NCBI RefSeq assembly: GCF_000179555.1
Contig: NZ_AECZ01000014.1
Location: forward strand, 1-64,000
Direction of reading: 5' to 3'
Length of the DNA stretch: 64,000 bases
DNA from: Solidesulfovibrio fructosivorans JJ]
Lineage (GTDB): Bacteria; Desulfobacterota; Desulfovibrionia; Desulfovibrionales; Desulfovibrionaceae
Positions 1-8,309 of this stretch are shown piece after piece; the stretch's first letter is position 1, and each line of letters opens with the position of its first letter. The notes beneath the pieces were generated by a model. It was given only the letters and a program-made list of their open reading frames with translations, made no database searches and was not told where the DNA came from. The translations under genes were made by a program, and so were the position numbers.

Positions 1-105
1 GTTTTCAATGGGGCGTGTTATGAAGATAATACAGCACCATTGTTAAAAGTCTTTGGAAAGGGGGTCCGGGGGGAGAACCTTTCGTAAGACAAGGTTTCCC
101 CCCGG
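1..105. repeat. Composite hairpin repeat, copy A (cut by window start)
   Basis: This is the inner part of a composite element seen three more times in the window (5949-6127, 52936-53095, 55429-55577). It contains the linker (about 1-45), the box AAAGTCTTTGGAAAGGGGG (about 47-64) and hairpin 1 (66-105), whose arms are CCGGGGGG...AACCTT and AAGGTTTCCCCCCGG. The second hairpin of the full copies would lie left of position 1. The hairpin is followed by a T-rich run and sits just past the stop of the minus-strand cytochrome operon, so it probably acts as a transcription terminator; that role is inferred. Confidence 0.7.
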
Positions 106-120
106 TCTTTTTCTTGCGCG

Positions 121-1671
121 TCAACGCGCGGTGCGGAAGGTGTTACTGATGGTGGCGAGGTCCTGGCGCGTGGTTTCGGGCAGGGCGCGGTAGGGTTGCA
201 TGACCGTTCCGGGGTAGCCGTCGGTAATGATGGCCAGGGCGCGTTCGGGGGTCAGGGCAAAGCGGCGCAGGTCCGGCGAGGCCGGGAGCAGGGTGCGGCC
301 GAAGGGCGTGATGCCGCCGTCCACGCCGTGGCACACGGAACAGGTCTTGCTCCAGACCTGCATGGCCTCGGAGCCGACCGGATGGTGCGCCGGCTTGGGC
401 GTGGCGTCGAACATGGAAAAGCGCGTGGAAAGGGTATCCAGCAGCTTTTCCAGTTTTTCCCGGTCGAAGAGCCGGAAATACGGCATGCCCGAGCCCGGGG
501 TGCCGCCCACCAGGATACCGTAGATGTAGTCCCTGTTCGCCCGGATGGCGGCAAGGTCCTCGGCCGGGACCACCAGCCGGGCGGCGGCCGGGCCGTCCCC
601 ATGGCCGGCCTTGCCGTGGCAGGGCTGGCAGGCCCCGACATAGATGGTGTCGCCGTTGTCGTAGACGGTGTCCAATTTGGCCGTGAAGGCGGCCAGTGCT
701 TCCTTGCGGAACGGGGCGTACGCCTGGGAACGCGCCTCGCGCACGGCCACGGCCGCGGCATGGGCCGGGGCCAGGTCCCGGTCCTGGAGAAACTGCCGGG
801 CGATGAGCATGGAGACGAAGATGACCGGAAGCAGGACAAGCAGGCTGCGCGGGCCGGTCGGAACCGGCGCCGGGCGCAACGCCCAAAGCGTCAGCATGGT
901 CCCGGCCACGCCCACGGTCACCGCGCCGAGCACGGGCCAGTCGAGTCCCGAAGCCACGGAAAAAATCAGCGGGATGCCGATGACGACCTGGACGAGCGTT
1001 GCGCCGAAAAGCCAGTTGCGCAGCTTCGCGGCTTTTTCGGGATGTTCCCTGGCCGAAAAAAAGAGGTGGAAGGCCGCGCCGAAGACCAGCGCCGCGCCGA
1101 CGATATGCAGGTAGCGCAGCAGCCAGTGCGGCGCGAAAACGCCGTCCGGGCGAAAGCCCTCGGCCGCGAATCTGGCCCAGAAATCCTGGCGCTCCATCAG
1201 CGACAGGGCTCCGGTAAAGATCGCCGGGACGGTCAGGAGCGCGCCGACGCCGAGCACGCCGCAGACGACAGCCAGCCACGGACTGGAGCTGATCTTGTGG
1301 CCAAAGGCGTCGATGAGCAGGAAGGCCACGATCAAAAGCGGGATCACGGCCAGCCAGGCATAGGAAAAAAGGCCCGTGATGGTGAAAAAGGCGTGGGGGT
1401 AACGCACCTGGATGATGAGCAACGGGGCCACGCCGAGCACCACGGCCAGGCTTTTGAGGCCAAGGTGCGTATGCACCACCCGTTTGTTCCAAAGTTGGGG
1501 GCCAGGGTCGCCGCTCAGCCGTTTTTGGATGAAAAAGAGCAAGCCGAGCAGCGCCGTGCCGAGCATGAGCAGCACGAAAAGCAGATGCAGGCCGAAGGTG
1601 ACGAAAAGCATCCCATGCAGCCAGCTTGCCGGCACCGGCATCGAAAGAAACAGATCGGTCCCCTGGGACAT
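121..1671 (-). CDS. Membrane-anchored dihaem cytochrome c, third gene of a bd-like oxidase operon
   Basis: A 516-residue protein. Roughly residues 1-300 form about eight hydrophobic segments, starting with a long helix at 18-45. A C-terminal domain carries two c-type haem motifs, CQPCH and CSVCH. The start is two bases from the stop of the CydA-like gene, so the two are co-transcribed. In position it could be the second membrane subunit (the CydB place), but the sequence is not an evident CydB. The periplasmic dihaem tail would feed electrons from cytochrome c. The cytochrome assignment is firm from the motifs. The role in an oxygen- or NO-reducing complex is inferred from the neighbours. Confidence 0.75.
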   Translation of the reverse strand: MSQGTDLFLSMPVPASWLHGMLFVTFGLHLLFVLLMLGTALLGLLFFIQKRLSGDPGPQLWNKRVVHTHLGLKSLAVVLGVAPLLIIQVRYPHAFFTITGLFSYAWLAVIPLLIVAFLLIDAFGHKISSSPWLAVVCGVLGVGALLTVPAIFTGALSLMERQDFWARFAAEGFRPDGVFAPHWLLRYLHIVGAALVFGAAFHLFFSAREHPEKAAKLRNWLFGATLVQVVIGIPLIFSVASGLDWPVLGAVTVGVAGTMLTLWALRPAPVPTGPRSLLVLLPVIFVSMLIARQFLQDRDLAPAHAAAVAVREARSQAYAPFRKEALAAFTAKLDTVYDNGDTIYVGACQPCHGKAGHGDGPAAARLVVPAEDLAAIRANRDYIYGILVGGTPGSGMPYFRLFDREKLEKLLDTLSTRFSMFDATPKPAHHPVGSEAMQVWSKTCSVCHGVDGGITPFGRTLLPASPDLRRFALTPERALAIITDGYPGTVMQPYRALPETTRQDLATISNTFRTAR

Positions 1672-1673
1672 GG

Positions 1674-3026
1674 CTACTTCTCCTTGGGCGCCGGCCCTTG
1701 CAGGCGTGCATCCTGGTTGGCCAAGGTGAAAAGGTAATTGGCCAGAAGCAGGCGTTCCTGTTCGGTGCCGGTAAAAGGCGTCATGAACGGGGCCAGGCCC
1801 TCGGTGATGGCGGTGATGGCGTTAACGCCGTCCAGGGTGCGGCCGGCGATGCGTTTGCGGATGTCGTTGATGCCGCCTTCGGTGTGGCACACGCCGCAGT
1901 TGGCCGCAAAAAGCGCCGCCCCGTCGCGCATGGCCGGGGATTGGATCCCGTTGTCGTTGACCCAGCGCATGGTGGGCATAAACGCCTCGTTTTTCGCGGC
2001 GAGCCCCTTGCTTTCCACCAGCGGGATCTGGTTGGCGTACAAGTAGCCCGGCAGCAGATACGGGCCGCGCACGAACTCGCGCACGCGCTCGAATTCCGTC
2101 ACCAGCCCCACGCACAGGATGATGGTCGGGACGCAAAGCGCCCGGCAAAGTCCCGGCCGCCGCAAAAGCGCCGCCAGGGCCGTCGCCAGCACCAGCAGTC
2201 CGGCCAACCCGTTGGCCAGGGGTAGGAAATCCGGGCGTTGCGACAGGGCCGAGGTGGCCACGGCGAACTTCCAGTGGGTGAGGTAGGTCATGGGCACCCG
2301 GGAGAAGTAAACGAAGCAGCTCGCCGTGGCGACCAGGGCCGCGCCGAGAAAGATTGCGCCGGCAAGGCGCAACGCCCGGCCGCGTTCCTCACGCGGACCC
2401 TTGTACCGCCAGGCGATCCAGGTGACGACGAAGAGCGCGCCGAGCGCCAGGCCCTCGGACACCCGCAGAAAACATTGGGGAATGAAGGTCGGGTTGAAAT
2501 AGGCCCGCCTGAAGCCGCCGGAAAAGGGCCAGCCGTCGGGGGTGAGCATGAAGCCCAGGATGCCCGAGATGAGGATGGCGGAACAAACCGCCATACCGAC
2601 GTAGCCCCAGCCGAGGATCATGAGCGTCCTCGGCCGCTCTTCGGCCAGCCGGTCCCAGAGATAGTAATAGGTCAAAAGGAGCACCACTTCCGAGGTGAAC
2701 GCGCCCCATTCGATGAACCAGGGCCAGAAAAAGAGGTGGATGAGCGACCCGATGCCCTCAGGGGCGAGTGTCCCGGTGATGAACCAGATGCCGACGCCCG
2801 TGACCGCGCCGATCGAGGTCGTGATCACCACGGTCGGCCCCAGGAGCGTACGGCTGATTTGCCCCCAAAACGCCCCCCTGCCCAGGTACGTCATGGTCTG
2901 GAACAGCGCCAGCATGGCGACGAGGCCGATGGCCACGCCGTGGCTTATAAGCACGTGCAGCACGGCATTGAGGGCGATGGTCATGCCATTGCCGAGACCC
3001 GGAATGTTCAGGATGGGGAAGATCAT
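1674..3026 (-). CDS. CydA-like cytochrome bd superfamily subunit with C-terminal haem c
   Basis: A 450-residue integral membrane protein with about nine hydrophobic segments. The N-terminal segment has a helix containing HGVAIGLVAMLALF, followed by GVGIWFITG and a glutamate-containing helix (WFIEWGAFTSEVVLLL), which match the layout of cytochrome bd subunit I. After the last helix comes a soluble tail with one CxxCH (CGVCH) near residue 380. Fusion of haem c to a bd-type subunit fits the quinol-site-less, cytochrome-c-linked branch of the bd superfamily (the OR-C type families in published phylogenies). No long Q-loop is evident. It lies three bases from the upstream TsdA-like gene and two bases from the dihaem gene. 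Substrate (O2 or another acceptor) cannot be read from sequence. Confidence 0.72.
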   Translation of the reverse strand: MIFPILNIPGLGNGMTIALNAVLHVLISHGVAIGLVAMLALFQTMTYLGRGAFWGQISRTLLGPTVVITTSIGAVTGVGIWFITGTLAPEGIGSLIHLFFWPWFIEWGAFTSEVVLLLTYYYLWDRLAEERPRTLMILGWGYVGMAVCSAILISGILGFMLTPDGWPFSGGFRRAYFNPTFIPQCFLRVSEGLALGALFVVTWIAWRYKGPREERGRALRLAGAIFLGAALVATASCFVYFSRVPMTYLTHWKFAVATSALSQRPDFLPLANGLAGLLVLATALAALLRRPGLCRALCVPTIILCVGLVTEFERVREFVRGPYLLPGYLYANQIPLVESKGLAAKNEAFMPTMRWVNDNGIQSPAMRDGAALFAANCGVCHTEGGINDIRKRIAGRTLDGVNAITAITEGLAPFMTPFTGTEQERLLLANYLFTLANQDARLQGPAPKEK

Positions 3027-3029
3027 GGC

Positions 3030-3905
3030 TTACTTCACCTCGGACAGGGGGATGATCTGCTCGACCTTGTCGGGGTGGGTGCTGACGAGCTTGGGACGCG
3101 GTTTTTCGTGCACGAATCCGGCCACGTCCAGGGCCTGCTCCTGGGTCAGGGTCGGGGCGCTTTTGGGCATGTAGCGCCAGGTGAACACGGAAAAGGTGCG
3201 GATGCGGTGCATGCCGGCCCCGTCGTTGTAGGAGCCGTCGCCCCAGAGCGGCGGCGCGATGGGCGTGCCCTGGCCGTTGTCGCCGTGACATCTGGCGCAG
3301 ACGTCCGTGTAGACCTTGGCCCCGTTGGCCACATCCGGCTTATGGGAATTGCCCAGGTCGTGGGGCAGGGTCCAGGGCTGCTCGGCGTAAATGGGAATGC
3401 CCTTGGATATCCACTGGAAGTAGACGAGCAGGGACTGCATGATCTGGCTGTTGTAGGCCGGGGCGGTGCCGTTCATGCTGCGTTCGAAGCAGCCCTGGGT
3501 GCGCAGGGTCAGGTCGGCGGTGTAGTCGCGGCGGGCTCGAAAGAGCGGATAGCGCGCCCCGACCCCGACCAGGGAAATGCTGTTGATGCTGCGCCCGCCG
3601 TCGAAGTGGCAGTTGGTGCAGGACAGGTCGTTGTTGATGTATTTTCCGGCGTACTTCTTCGTCTCGGTCATGATCCTGTAGCCGAGCATGACCTCGGCGC
3701 GGATGCTTTCCGGGGCGTCCTCGGGACGGGGCGGATTGAAGAGCTGCGGGACGGCCGGGGCCTTGGCGTTCTGGCGAGGAGGCGCCTGGGGCGTCTCCAT
3801 CCGCTTGGTCACGAGGGTGGACCGGAAAAAAGCCAGGATCCAGACGCCGAAGACAAGCAGGAGTGTTGCCAGCACCAGCGCGAAATACACATTGCGGTTT
3901 TTCAT
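3030..3905 (-). CDS. TsdA-like dihaem cytochrome c, membrane-anchored
   Basis: The start at 3905 gives 291 residues and follows a GGAG ribosome site. It is preferred over an in-frame ATG further upstream. An N-terminal transmembrane anchor (about residues 7-27) precedes a periplasmic domain with two haem motifs, CTNCH and CARCH. Residues around them (GCFERSMNG, PPLWGDGSYNDGAGMHR, the final ARP-like KPRPK) follow the thiosulfate dehydrogenase TsdA pattern closely. It is the first gene of a three-gene operon with a CydA-like subunit and a membrane dihaem cytochrome. It may therefore be the electron donor or a sulfur-compound-oxidising partner of that complex. True thiosulfate dehydrogenase activity is not established by these motifs alone. 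Confidence 0.75.
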   Translation of the reverse strand: MKNRNVYFALVLATLLLVFGVWILAFFRSTLVTKRMETPQAPPRQNAKAPAVPQLFNPPRPEDAPESIRAEVMLGYRIMTETKKYAGKYINNDLSCTNCHFDGGRSINSISLVGVGARYPLFRARRDYTADLTLRTQGCFERSMNGTAPAYNSQIMQSLLVYFQWISKGIPIYAEQPWTLPHDLGNSHKPDVANGAKVYTDVCARCHGDNGQGTPIAPPLWGDGSYNDGAGMHRIRTFSVFTWRYMPKSAPTLTQEQALDVAGFVHEKPRPKLVSTHPDKVEQIIPLSEVK

Positions 3906-4195
3906 GAAGGCTCCGTACTGCGGGGACTGTGGCGGACGCGAATCCGCCCTGCGGGGAAATCGCCACCCCAACAGCGCGTCGGGAATAAGGATGCCCCGGG
4001 GCTTTGGGCCCTGCGAACGCGACGATCCAACCGCTTTATTTTAGGAACTATGGAGTTTTTATCAGCACCGCTTCGGATGTCAACTTGGGCGGGAATAAAA
4101 CGAAGAGATCCGGCTCGCGACGCCGTGGCCAATGGACGGTGAATAACGTACGGGCGGACGGCTGGTTGCGAAGGCCATTGTGTTATACGCGAGGT

Positions 4196-4357
4196 GTTTT
4201 GATATATTTCGAGGCAGTTGCCGATCTGATCGAGAACGGGTTGCCGTTTCAGAAAATGCCGGGGATTCGGGTGGCGGAGATCGTCGAGGGGCGGGCGCGG
4301 CTTTTCATCCCGTTTCGCGAGGACCTCATCGGCGACGCGCGGCCGCCTCGCGTTTCC
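4196..4357 (+). pseudogene. N-terminal remnant of a PaaI-like hotdog thioesterase
   Basis: The reading frame from about 4196 encodes ENGLPFQKMPGIRV, then EGRARLFIPFREDLIGDAR, the usual N-terminal third of hotdog-fold PaaI-type thioesterases. The expected next part, the catalytic LHGG segment, is absent: after 4350 the frame runs into unrelated sequence and stops at 4450. The flanks are AT-richer than the genome. I read this as a deletion remnant in the 3906-4459 gap between the cytochrome operon and the diguanylate cyclase. The rest of that gap holds no gene I can support. Confidence 0.6.
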
Positions 4358-4459
4358 TTTTTTAAAACGGCAAGAACAGGAAATGCGTTGCATCTACCGC
4401 ATATTCCACGCTATGAAAAAAAATTGTTTCTCATGCACTCGAAACCGTAAGGCCGGAGC

Positions 4460-5704
4460 ATGCTGCAATCGTTGGATATACGGACGGTGCTCTTCGAAGG
4501 CGCGCTCGTCTGCTTCGCTATTTTCGGGATCATGGCCTATCATTGCCTGGCCAGAAAAACCTATCCCGGATTCCGCTACTGGACCTTCGGCTTCATGTGC
4601 GTGGGCACGGGAGCCATTCTCGTTGCGCTGCGCGGAAACCTGCCCGATGTTCTTTCCATTATACTGGCCAATCTGTTGATCGCCGCGATGCCGTTCACGC
4701 TGGCCTGGGGATTGACCGTTTTCCTGGATGTTCCATGGACGCGTCGAACGATTCATATCGTCATTTTCGTGGCGCTTCTCCTGGCCCTGACCTGGTCGAC
4801 GTATGTCTCACCGAGCCTGTATTGGCGAATTATATGTGTTTCTCTTGTTTTCCTCGTATTTTTTGCCGAAGCACTGCGGATTGCGGTCAAACATCTTCCC
4901 GAGGCGCTCGGCGCGCAAAACTGGCTTCTCGTAACGATGATCGCTTTTTCCCTCGTCTCCATGGCGCTACGGCTCGGCATCGCGGCCTCCATGGGCTCTT
5001 CACTGACCTTTTTCCGAAACGGCGGCGCATGGCAAAGCGCAGCAATCTTGCTGACCATTTTGAGCATGGTCGGCATCATGGCCTCCCTAATCATTCTAAA
5101 CGCCCAACGCCTGGAGCTCGAACTCAAGGAAGCCAATCGCAAAATCGAAATCCTCGCCAATCAGGACGGGCTGACGAGTCTTTTCAACAGAAGATATTTC
5201 GACAAGAAGCTCGTACAGGAATTCAAACGGCTGCAACGCAGCGCCCAGCCGCTATCCCTCATCATGGCCGACATCGACTGTTTCAAGAACTTCAACGACA
5301 CGTATGGGCATCAGGCCGGGGACGATTGCATCCGCGCCATCGCCGACGCTTTCAAACAGTCGGGCGGCCGCGTGTCGGACATCGCCGCCCGCTACGGCGG
5401 AGAGGAATTCGTGATGCTCTTGCCCAACACGGACACGCGCGGGGCCAATACCGTGGCGCGGGAAATAAGCGAACGGGTGACAGCGAAAGCCATTGCGCAC
5501 GCCACGTCGGTCGCGGCTCCCATCGTGACCCTCAGCATGGGCGTGGCCACGATCATGCCGGCCCGGTCGATGCGGCCCAAAACGCTGGTCGAAATGGCCG
5601 ACCAGGCGCTCTATGCCAGCAAATCGAACGGTCGAAACCAAATCCGCAACTACGCGCCAGAGCAAAAGACGCGGCTGGCCCCCACCTGCGCCGACACGGC
5701 TTGA
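4460..5704 (+). CDS. Membrane diguanylate cyclase (GGEEF)
   Basis: A 414-residue protein making c-di-GMP from GTP. Residues 1-215 contain six to seven transmembrane segments of no clear named sensor class. A short coiled coil (about 215-232) leads into the GGDEF domain, whose signature is RYGGEEF (GGEEF at about residues 313-317). Five residues before it is an RxxD inhibitory site (RVSD), so product feedback inhibition is likely. The Mg-binding aspartate is in MADIDCFKNFNDTYGH. The start ATG follows GGAGC. It is a single gene; the 3' neighbour is rubredoxin, 54 bases on. Confidence 0.93.
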   Translation: MLQSLDIRTVLFEGALVCFAIFGIMAYHCLARKTYPGFRYWTFGFMCVGTGAILVALRGNLPDVLSIILANLLIAAMPFTLAWGLTVFLDVPWTRRTIHIVIFVALLLALTWSTYVSPSLYWRIICVSLVFLVFFAEALRIAVKHLPEALGAQNWLLVTMIAFSLVSMALRLGIAASMGSSLTFFRNGGAWQSAAILLTILSMVGIMASLIILNAQRLELELKEANRKIEILANQDGLTSLFNRRYFDKKLVQEFKRLQRSAQPLSLIMADIDCFKNFNDTYGHQAGDDCIRAIADAFKQSGGRVSDIAARYGGEEFVMLLPNTDTRGANTVAREISERVTAKAIAHATSVAAPIVTLSMGVATIMPARSMRPKTLVEMADQALYASKSNGRNQIRNYAPEQKTRLAPTCADTA

Positions 5705-5758
5705 CCAAGTCCGGACGCGGCGCTAGCGCATGTCCGAACGCAACAAAGGGAGCTTGCC

Positions 5759-5929
5759 ATGGCGCTCGATCGCTACATCTGCCTGCAGTGCGGCTACACC
5801 TACGATCCCAAACGCGGCGATCCCAAAGGCGGGATCGAACCCGGTACGCCCGGTGAAAAACTGCCCGAGGACTGGCGCTGCCCCGTCTGCCAGGCCGACC
5901 AGCGGCAATTCGCCCGCCGTGATGATTAA
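5759..5929 (+). CDS. rub: Rubredoxin
   Basis: A 56-residue mononuclear iron electron carrier of the cytoplasm. It has the first metal knuckle [10 protein letters not shown], the conserved PEDW, and the second knuckle CPVCQ. The canonical second knuckle is CPxCG. Here the glycine after the last cysteine is glutamine, an unusual substitution that removes a residue normally needed for the tight turn and an NH-S bond. Otherwise length and spacing are standard. Rubredoxins in sulfate reducers pass electrons to oxygen- and superoxide-detoxifying enzymes; no such enzyme is adjacent here. It ends just before a composite hairpin repeat that can serve as terminator. Confidence 0.95.
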   Translation: MALDRYICLQCGYTYDPKRGDPKGGIEPGTPGEKLPEDWRCPVCQADQRQFARRDD

Positions 5930-5948
5930 GGGGAATGAAAAAACGAAT

Positions 5949-6127
5949 GCCGGGGGGAAACCTTTCTGAAGAAAGGTTCTCCCCCCGGCACCCCCTTTCC
6001 AAAGACTTTTAATAATGGCGCTGTGTTACCTTCACAACACGCCCTGTTGAAAAGTTTAGGAAGGGGAGAGCGCGAGAGGGGAGAACCCTTTTTAAAGGGT
6101 TTCCCCTCTCGCGCTTTTCTTCTCTTC
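5949..6127. repeat. Composite double-hairpin repeat, copy B
   Basis: Hairpin 1 (5949-5989) has arms GCCGGGGGGAAACCTTTCT and a near-perfect complement. It is followed by CCCCCTTTCCAAAGACTTTT, a roughly 60-base linker with AACACGCCCTGTTG, the box AAAAGTTTAGGAAGGGG, and hairpin 2 (about 6069-6114, arms GCGAGAGGGG...AACCCTTT and AAAGGGTTTCCCCTCTCGC) with a T-rich tail. It lies between the convergent rubredoxin and ribB genes and probably terminates both. The linker matches copy A in reverse complement, so the whole unit, not only the hairpins, is repeated. Confidence 0.8.
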
Positions 6128-6134
6128 TCTAATC

Positions 6135-6779
6135 TTACATATCGCCCACGGCCTGGCGGTAGGCGGCCAGGGCGGCGACGGTGACCAGCGGGAAGCCGTT
6201 GGCTTCGGCGAAGCGTTGGATCTGCGCGCCCTTGGCCATGGTGCCGTCGGGGTTGGTCAGCTCGCACAGGACGCCGCAGGGCGAGAATCCCGCCAAGCGG
6301 GCCAGATCCACCGTGGCCTCGGTATGGCCCCGGCGTTCGAGCACGCCGCCGGGCTTGGCGACAAGCGGAAACACGTGGCCCGGATGGGCCAGGTCGCAGG
6401 GCTTGGCGTTCGGCGCGATGGCGGTCTTGACGGTGGTCACCCGGTCCGAGGCCGAAACGCCGGTGGTGACGCCCTCGGCCGCCTCGATGGTGATGGTGAA
6501 GGCCGTGCGGTTCTTGCAGGTGTTGACCGTGACCATGGGGGTCAATTCGAGCTGCTCGGCCTTTTCCCCGGTCAGGCACAGGCACACGATGCCGCTGCAT
6601 TCGCGGATCAGCATGGCCATTTGCGGGATGGTCAGCGTTTCGGCCGCGAAAATGAGGTCCCCCTCGTCCTCGCGGTCCGCATCGTCGGTGACGACGACGC
6701 CTTTGCCCTGGCGCATGGCCTCGATGGCCCGCACCACACTCTGATACTCGTTTTGGACACCGGAATAGATCTGATTCAT
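6135..6779 (-). CDS. ribB: 3,4-dihydroxy-2-butanone 4-phosphate synthase
   Basis: A 214-residue enzyme (E. coli RibB is 217). It converts ribulose 5-phosphate to the four-carbon precursor of riboflavin plus formate. The acidic active-site loop [16 protein letters not shown] is intact, as are RECSGIVC and [10 protein letters not shown] with GHTEA downstream. There is no C-terminal GTP cyclohydrolase II domain, so it is RibB alone rather than RibBA. The start at 6779 is chosen because the longer frame would run into the FMN riboswitch that precedes the gene. Expression is expected to fall when FMN is plentiful. Confidence 0.95.
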   Translation of the reverse strand: MNQIYSGVQNEYQSVVRAIEAMRQGKGVVVTDDADREDEGDLIFAAETLTIPQMAMLIRECSGIVCLCLTGEKAEQLELTPMVTVNTCKNRTAFTITIEAAEGVTTGVSASDRVTTVKTAIAPNAKPCDLAHPGHVFPLVAKPGGVLERRGHTEATVDLARLAGFSPCGVLCELTNPDGTMAKGAQIQRFAEANGFPLVTVAALAAYRQAVGDM

Positions 6780-6902
6780 GGCGTGCTCCGTACGCGGTCT
6801 TGGCTTGCCAGAATCAGGGCGGAAATGGAGACGACCGGATGGACCGCGCAAGGCGGCCCGTCGGCCTCGCGCCGGCCCGATGCCGGCGAGGGGAACGCCG
6901 TC

Positions 6903-7137
6903 TGCTCCTCTTGCATCCGGACTGTAACCGTCGGCCCTGGCCTCGCACCAGGTCTGCTGACCTTCGCGTCGTGAAGGACCGGCAGGCGGTCCTTGCGTTG
7001 CGATCTGGAGGGATGCCTCCGTCCGGAGCCGGTTTTTCCCGGTCCGTGTCGCGTCGTCGCGAAGCGCTCGCGGGCTCCCCGGATTTCCGGGATACCGCCG
7101 GTGGGGACTTTCACCCCGCCCTGAGGACAACGGGGCT
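6903..7137 (-). promoter_or_regulatory. FMN riboswitch (RFN element) of ribB
   Basis: Read on the minus strand, the 5' part has CAGGGCGGGGTGAAAGTCC and CACCGGCGGTA, then GGAGCCCGCGAGCG. The 3' part has GCCGACGGTTACAGTCCGGA followed by GCAAGAGGAG. These are the conserved core strands of the FMN aptamer. A roughly 110-base variable arm with internal hairpins lies between the GAGCCCGCGAGCG strand and the last conserved stem, so this aptamer is longer than usual. Between it and ribB is a GC-rich inverted repeat (about 6840-6900) that could be the expression platform. The aptamer is seen; the mode of switching is inferred. Confidence 0.95.
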
Positions 7138-7185
7138 TTGATAGCCCCGCCGCGTGCGCTTGGCAAGGGGGAGCGAAAAAGCGAA

Positions 7186-7223
7186 CCGGGGGAAACCTTG
7201 TCTTACAAAAGGATTCTCCCCGG
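7186..7223. repeat. Single, diverged copy of hairpin 1 of the composite repeat
   Basis: CCGGGGGAAACCTTGTC, then ACAAAAGGATTCTCCCCGG. It matches hairpin 1 of the composite elements at 5949 and 53060 but lacks the linker and hairpin 2. It lies between the divergently placed FMN riboswitch and the endonuclease IV-like gene, within its 5' region, unlike the other copies, which sit at gene ends. Confidence 0.5.
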
Positions 7224-7289
7224 CCGCCCGGGAGGGAGGACGGCCGGGGAAGACTCGCGGGGGATTGGGAAAACGTGTAGGGTCCTACC

Positions 7290-8108
7290 ATGGACACGCT
7301 TCTTTTCGGCATCTCAGGCCTGCCGCGCGGCGACGGCAAGCAAAAATTCGCCTACCCCACGGCCATTCCCTATCTGCGCCGGCTCGGCCTCGACGCCATG
7401 GAGCTGCCGTTCGTGCGCTCCGTCAACGTCACGGAGAAAAACCGGGACGCGATCCTGCGCAGCAAGGAAGAAAACGACTTCTATCTCTCGGCCCACGCCT
7501 CCTACTACATCAACCTCAACGCCGCCTCGCCGGACAAGCGGGAAGCGTCCCTGGACCGCATCCGCCAGGGGGCCCGGGCCCTGGCCATGGTCGGCGGGCG
7601 CAGCCTGGTCTTTCATCCCGGCTTTTACCTCGGCCAGCCGCCGGAGCAGGCCTACGCGACCATCCGCGACAACCTGCGCGCCTTGCCGGACATGGGCGTC
7701 GATTACCGGCTGGAGACAACCGGCAAGGGCACGCAGTTCGGCACTGTGGCGGAGTTGCTGGACCTCAGCCGGGACGTGCCCACCTGCAAGCCGTGCATCG
7801 ACTTTTCCCACATCCACGCCCGGGGCAACGGGGCGCTTACGCGCACGGCGGATTTCGGCAAGGTGCTTCGCGCCGTGGCCGACGCCCTGGGCCCTGAGGC
7901 GCTTAACGACATGCACATCCACATAAGCGGCATCGAATACGGCCCGAAAGGCGAGAAGCGCCATCTGGGCCTGCGGGAAAGCGACTTCAACTACAAGGCC
8001 TGCCTGCGCGCCCTGCGGGAATATGCCGTGAAAGGCTGCGTCATCTGCGAGGATTCGCTGCTCGAATACGACGCCCTGCTGCTCAAAAAGACGTACAACG
8101 CCCTGTAG
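7290..8108 (+). CDS. Endonuclease IV-like TIM-barrel protein (AP endonuclease family 2)
   Basis: A 272-residue TIM-barrel protein of the Nfo/AP-endonuclease-2 superfamily, which cleaves abasic DNA using three zinc ions. The metal ligands can be followed in order: His in SAHASYYINL, His in VFHPGFYLG, Glu in LETTGKGTQFG, Asp and His in CIDFSHIHARGNG, His in MHIHISGIEYG, His in EKRHLG, and Glu in CEDS. The complete ligand set argues for an active nuclease rather than a sugar isomerase of the same fold. The likely role is base-excision repair. It is a single gene with a bidirectional terminator after it. Confidence 0.85.
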   Translation: MDTLLFGISGLPRGDGKQKFAYPTAIPYLRRLGLDAMELPFVRSVNVTEKNRDAILRSKEENDFYLSAHASYYINLNAASPDKREASLDRIRQGARALAMVGGRSLVFHPGFYLGQPPEQAYATIRDNLRALPDMGVDYRLETTGKGTQFGTVAELLDLSRDVPTCKPCIDFSHIHARGNGALTRTADFGKVLRAVADALGPEALNDMHIHISGIEYGPKGEKRHLGLRESDFNYKACLRALREYAVKGCVICEDSLLEYDALLLKKTYNAL

Positions 8109-8207
8109 CCGGCGGCCATGGGCAAGGCCGCGCCGGCAAGCCGCCCTCTTCCGCCGGCCTTCTTCCCGCCGAGGCTCCACGGCCAACCCGCCGTCCGCGC
8201 CACGCAA

Positions 8208-8253
8208 AAAGCGCCCCGGTTTCCGGCGCGATACCGACAAACCGGGGCGCTTT
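8208..8253. terminator. Bidirectional terminator between convergent genes
   Basis: A perfect 15-bp inverted repeat: arms AAAGCGCCCCGGTTT (8208-8222) and AAACCGGGGCGCTTT (8239-8253) with a 16-base loop. It lies between the endonuclease IV-like gene and the MetS/NSS operon, which converge here. The A/T ends of the stem suit termination in either direction. Confidence 0.8.
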
Positions 8254-8309
8254 CCACTGTGTGGCCCCAGGCGGAAGACCCGTCGCGGGTTTCGCGTCCC
8301 TGACGCTTC

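Noticed and set aside
3030-3905. SoxA-type sulfur-oxidation cytochrome
   Set aside because: The residues between and after the two haem sites follow the TsdA pattern, and no other sox gene is near.
196-4142. Long antisense open frames opposite the cytochrome operon
   Set aside because: They mirror the GC-rich codon pattern of the real genes, have no family motifs and would cover three clear haem-protein genes.
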